Origin: Nocardioides deserti
GTDB lineage: Bacteria > Actinomycetota > Actinomycetes > Propionibacteriales > Nocardioidaceae
Direction: 5' to 3'
DNA: 64,000 bases
Assembly: GCF_014266025.1 (NCBI RefSeq)
Contig: NZ_JACMYC010000002.1
Coordinates: 248,001-312,000 of the forward strand
In this document: positions 63,130-64,000 of the stretch, piece by piece
Position numbering within the stretch: position 1 is the first letter of the stretch
Layout: each line of letters begins with the position of its first letter
Program-made: the position numbers and the translations under genes
The notes under the pieces: generated by a model
Told to the model about the DNA's origin: nothing
Seen by the model: the letters and a program-made list of their open reading frames with translations, nothing else
The model's database searches: none

Positions 63130-63150
63130 TGACAGTAGTTCTGTCATGAT
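63130..63150. promoter_or_regulatory. Palindrome over the -10 of the CoA-transferase-family gene
   Basis: TGACAG and CTGTCA (63130-63135 and 63141-63146) are perfect arms around TAGTT. CATGAT (63145-63150) stands six bases before the ATG at 63157 as a -10. A repressor bound here would block the polymerase. Confidence 0.6.
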
Positions 63151-63156
63151 CCGCGC

Positions 63157-64000
63157 ATGAGCGAGAGCATCGAGCTGGGCCAGGGAACCGGACCGCTGCG
63201 CGGGGTCAGGGTCGTCGAGATCGCGGGGATCGGGCCGGGGCCGCACGCGTGCATGCTGCTGGCCGACCTGGGGGCGGACGTGATCCGGGTGGAGCGGCCG
63301 GGCGGGCAGATGCTCGCCGGCGGCGCGCACAACCTGCTCAACCGCGGCCGGCCGAGCGTGGCGCTGGACCTGAAGAACCCCGAGGCGCGCGAGACCGTGC
63401 TCGAGCTGGTCAGGGGCGCCGACGTCCTGGTCGAGGGGATGCGCCCCGGCGTGATGGAGCGGCTCGGCCTCGGCCCGGAGGACTGCGCGGCGGTCAACGA
63501 GCGGCTGGTCTACGGCCGGATGACCGGGTGGGGCCAGGACGGCCCGCTCGCCCAGGCGGCCGGGCACGACATGAACTACATCGCGATCACCGGCACCCTC
63601 TTCGGCCTCGGCCAGGACAAGGACAAGCCGCACTTCCCGAGCAACCTGGTCGGCGACTTCGGCGGCGGGTCGACCTACCTCGTCATCGGCATCCTCGCCG
63701 CGCTGCTCGAGGCGAAGGTCAGCGGCCGGGGTCAGACCGTCGACGCCGCGATCGTCGACGGCACGGCCAGCCTCAACGCGATGACCGCGGCGTTCCTCGC
63801 GGGCGGGCAGTTCAAGGAGGAGCGGGCGGTCAACCTGCTCGACGGCGGCGCGCCGTTCTACGACGTCTACGAGACCTCCGACGGCCGGCACATGTCGGTC
63901 GGGTCGCTGGAGCCGCAGTTCTTCGCCAAGCTCGTCGAGCTGCTCGGCGTGCAGGACCGCTGCCCGGGCCAGTTCGAGATGGAGCGGTGGGACGAGATGC
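63157..64000 (+). CDS. CaiB/BaiF family protein, alpha-methylacyl-CoA racemase-like (3' end missing)
   Basis: The first 281 residues are visible; the gene runs off the window. The N-terminus GPLRGVRVVEIAGIGPGPHACMLLADLGADVIRVERPGG is the family III CoA-transferase signature. The further blocks GRMTGWGQDGPLAQAAGHDMNYIAITG and NLVGDFGGGSTYLVIGILAALLEA, with the His of GHDMNY and Asp of GDFGGG, match alpha-methylacyl-CoA racemase, which interconverts R and S 2-methylacyl-CoA in branched-chain fatty acid or sterol breakdown. It lies beside an upstream palindromic operator. Confidence 0.88.
   Translation, partial: MSESIELGQGTGPLRGVRVVEIAGIGPGPHACMLLADLGADVIRVERPGGQMLAGGAHNLLNRGRPSVALDLKNPEARETVLELVRGADVLVEGMRPGVMERLGLGPEDCAAVNERLVYGRMTGWGQDGPLAQAAGHDMNYIAITGTLFGLGQDKDKPHFPSNLVGDFGGGSTYLVIGILAALLEAKVSGRGQTVDAAIVDGTASLNAMTAAFLAGGQFKEERAVNLLDGGAPFYDVYETSDGRHMSVGSLEPQFFAKLVELLGVQDRCPGQFEMERWDEM

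Overview
The window is high-GC actinobacterial chromosome, most like Nocardioides or a close relative (Nocardioidaceae). The signs are very strong G/C third-position bias, frequent GTG starts, mycothiol- and F420-type families (DinB/MDMPI, LLM oxidoreductases), many starts preceded by a TANNNT-like -10 box and only 6-8 nt of leader, and many ATGA/GTGA start-stop overlaps. It is housekeeping and accessory chromosome: I see no tRNA, rRNA, insertion sequence, prophage, CRISPR array or replication origin. No stretch longer than 300 bases lacks a gene; the larger gaps (for example 33986-34247, 28590-28841 and 62930-63156) hold hairpins, promoters or nothing I can name.

Layout. 1-9 kb: a secreted alpha/beta-hydrolase-fold protein that seems to have lost its catalytic Ser and His, a DoxX-like protein, a secreted DUF6351 protein, an FMN alpha-hydroxy-acid dehydrogenase followed by a YibE/F membrane protein, a HAD hydrolase, and a fusion of a DUF429 (RNase H-like) domain to a RelA/SpoT alarmone synthetase domain. 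9-16 kb: an F420-type LLM oxidoreductase, a coiled-coil protein made of 14-residue repeats, a DinB protein, an MFS exporter, a secreted GH6 glucanase and an M3 metallopeptidase. 16-24 kb: a lipoprotein; a coupled ABC ATPase, ABC permease, histidine kinase and response regulator operon; an acyl-CoA dehydrogenase; and secreted proteins. 24-34 kb: an HTH-ECF-S fusion with a coupled unknown protein, LLM and GNAT genes, YceI, a tiny conserved-looking protein, a DEAD-box helicase, a MerR/flavoprotein divergon with a textbook 19-bp-spacer promoter, and a penicillin-binding lipoprotein. 34-42 kb: a semialdehyde dehydrogenase, a DUF2332 protein, the YgiB/DUF350/glutathionylspermidine-synthase-like operon, a LuxR regulator, and an ECF sigma factor coupled to an MDMPI-like protein.

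42-47 kb holds glpD-tetR divergent from an alkyl-DHAP-synthase-like flavoprotein and a lipid kinase, the same arrangement as Rv2249c-Rv2252 of Mycobacterium tuberculosis and probably a glycerolipid module. 47-49 kb has a pirin and a GH1 beta-glucosidase whose divergent promoters interlock. 49-59 kb is a two-armed cluster of glycosyltransferases, sulfotransferases and a methyltransferase, probably making or decorating a cell-surface glycan; one member is a full-length GT2 paralogue whose acidic metal site is largely destroyed. 59-64 kb has a MalY/PatB-type C-S lyase, a polar amino acid ABC importer (binding protein, permease, ATPase), and the 5' part of an alpha-methylacyl-CoA racemase-like gene that runs off the end.

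The best candidates for undescribed biology are the DUF429-alarmone synthetase fusion, the 49-59 kb glycan cluster with its pseudo-glycosyltransferase, and the HTH-ECF-S fusion.
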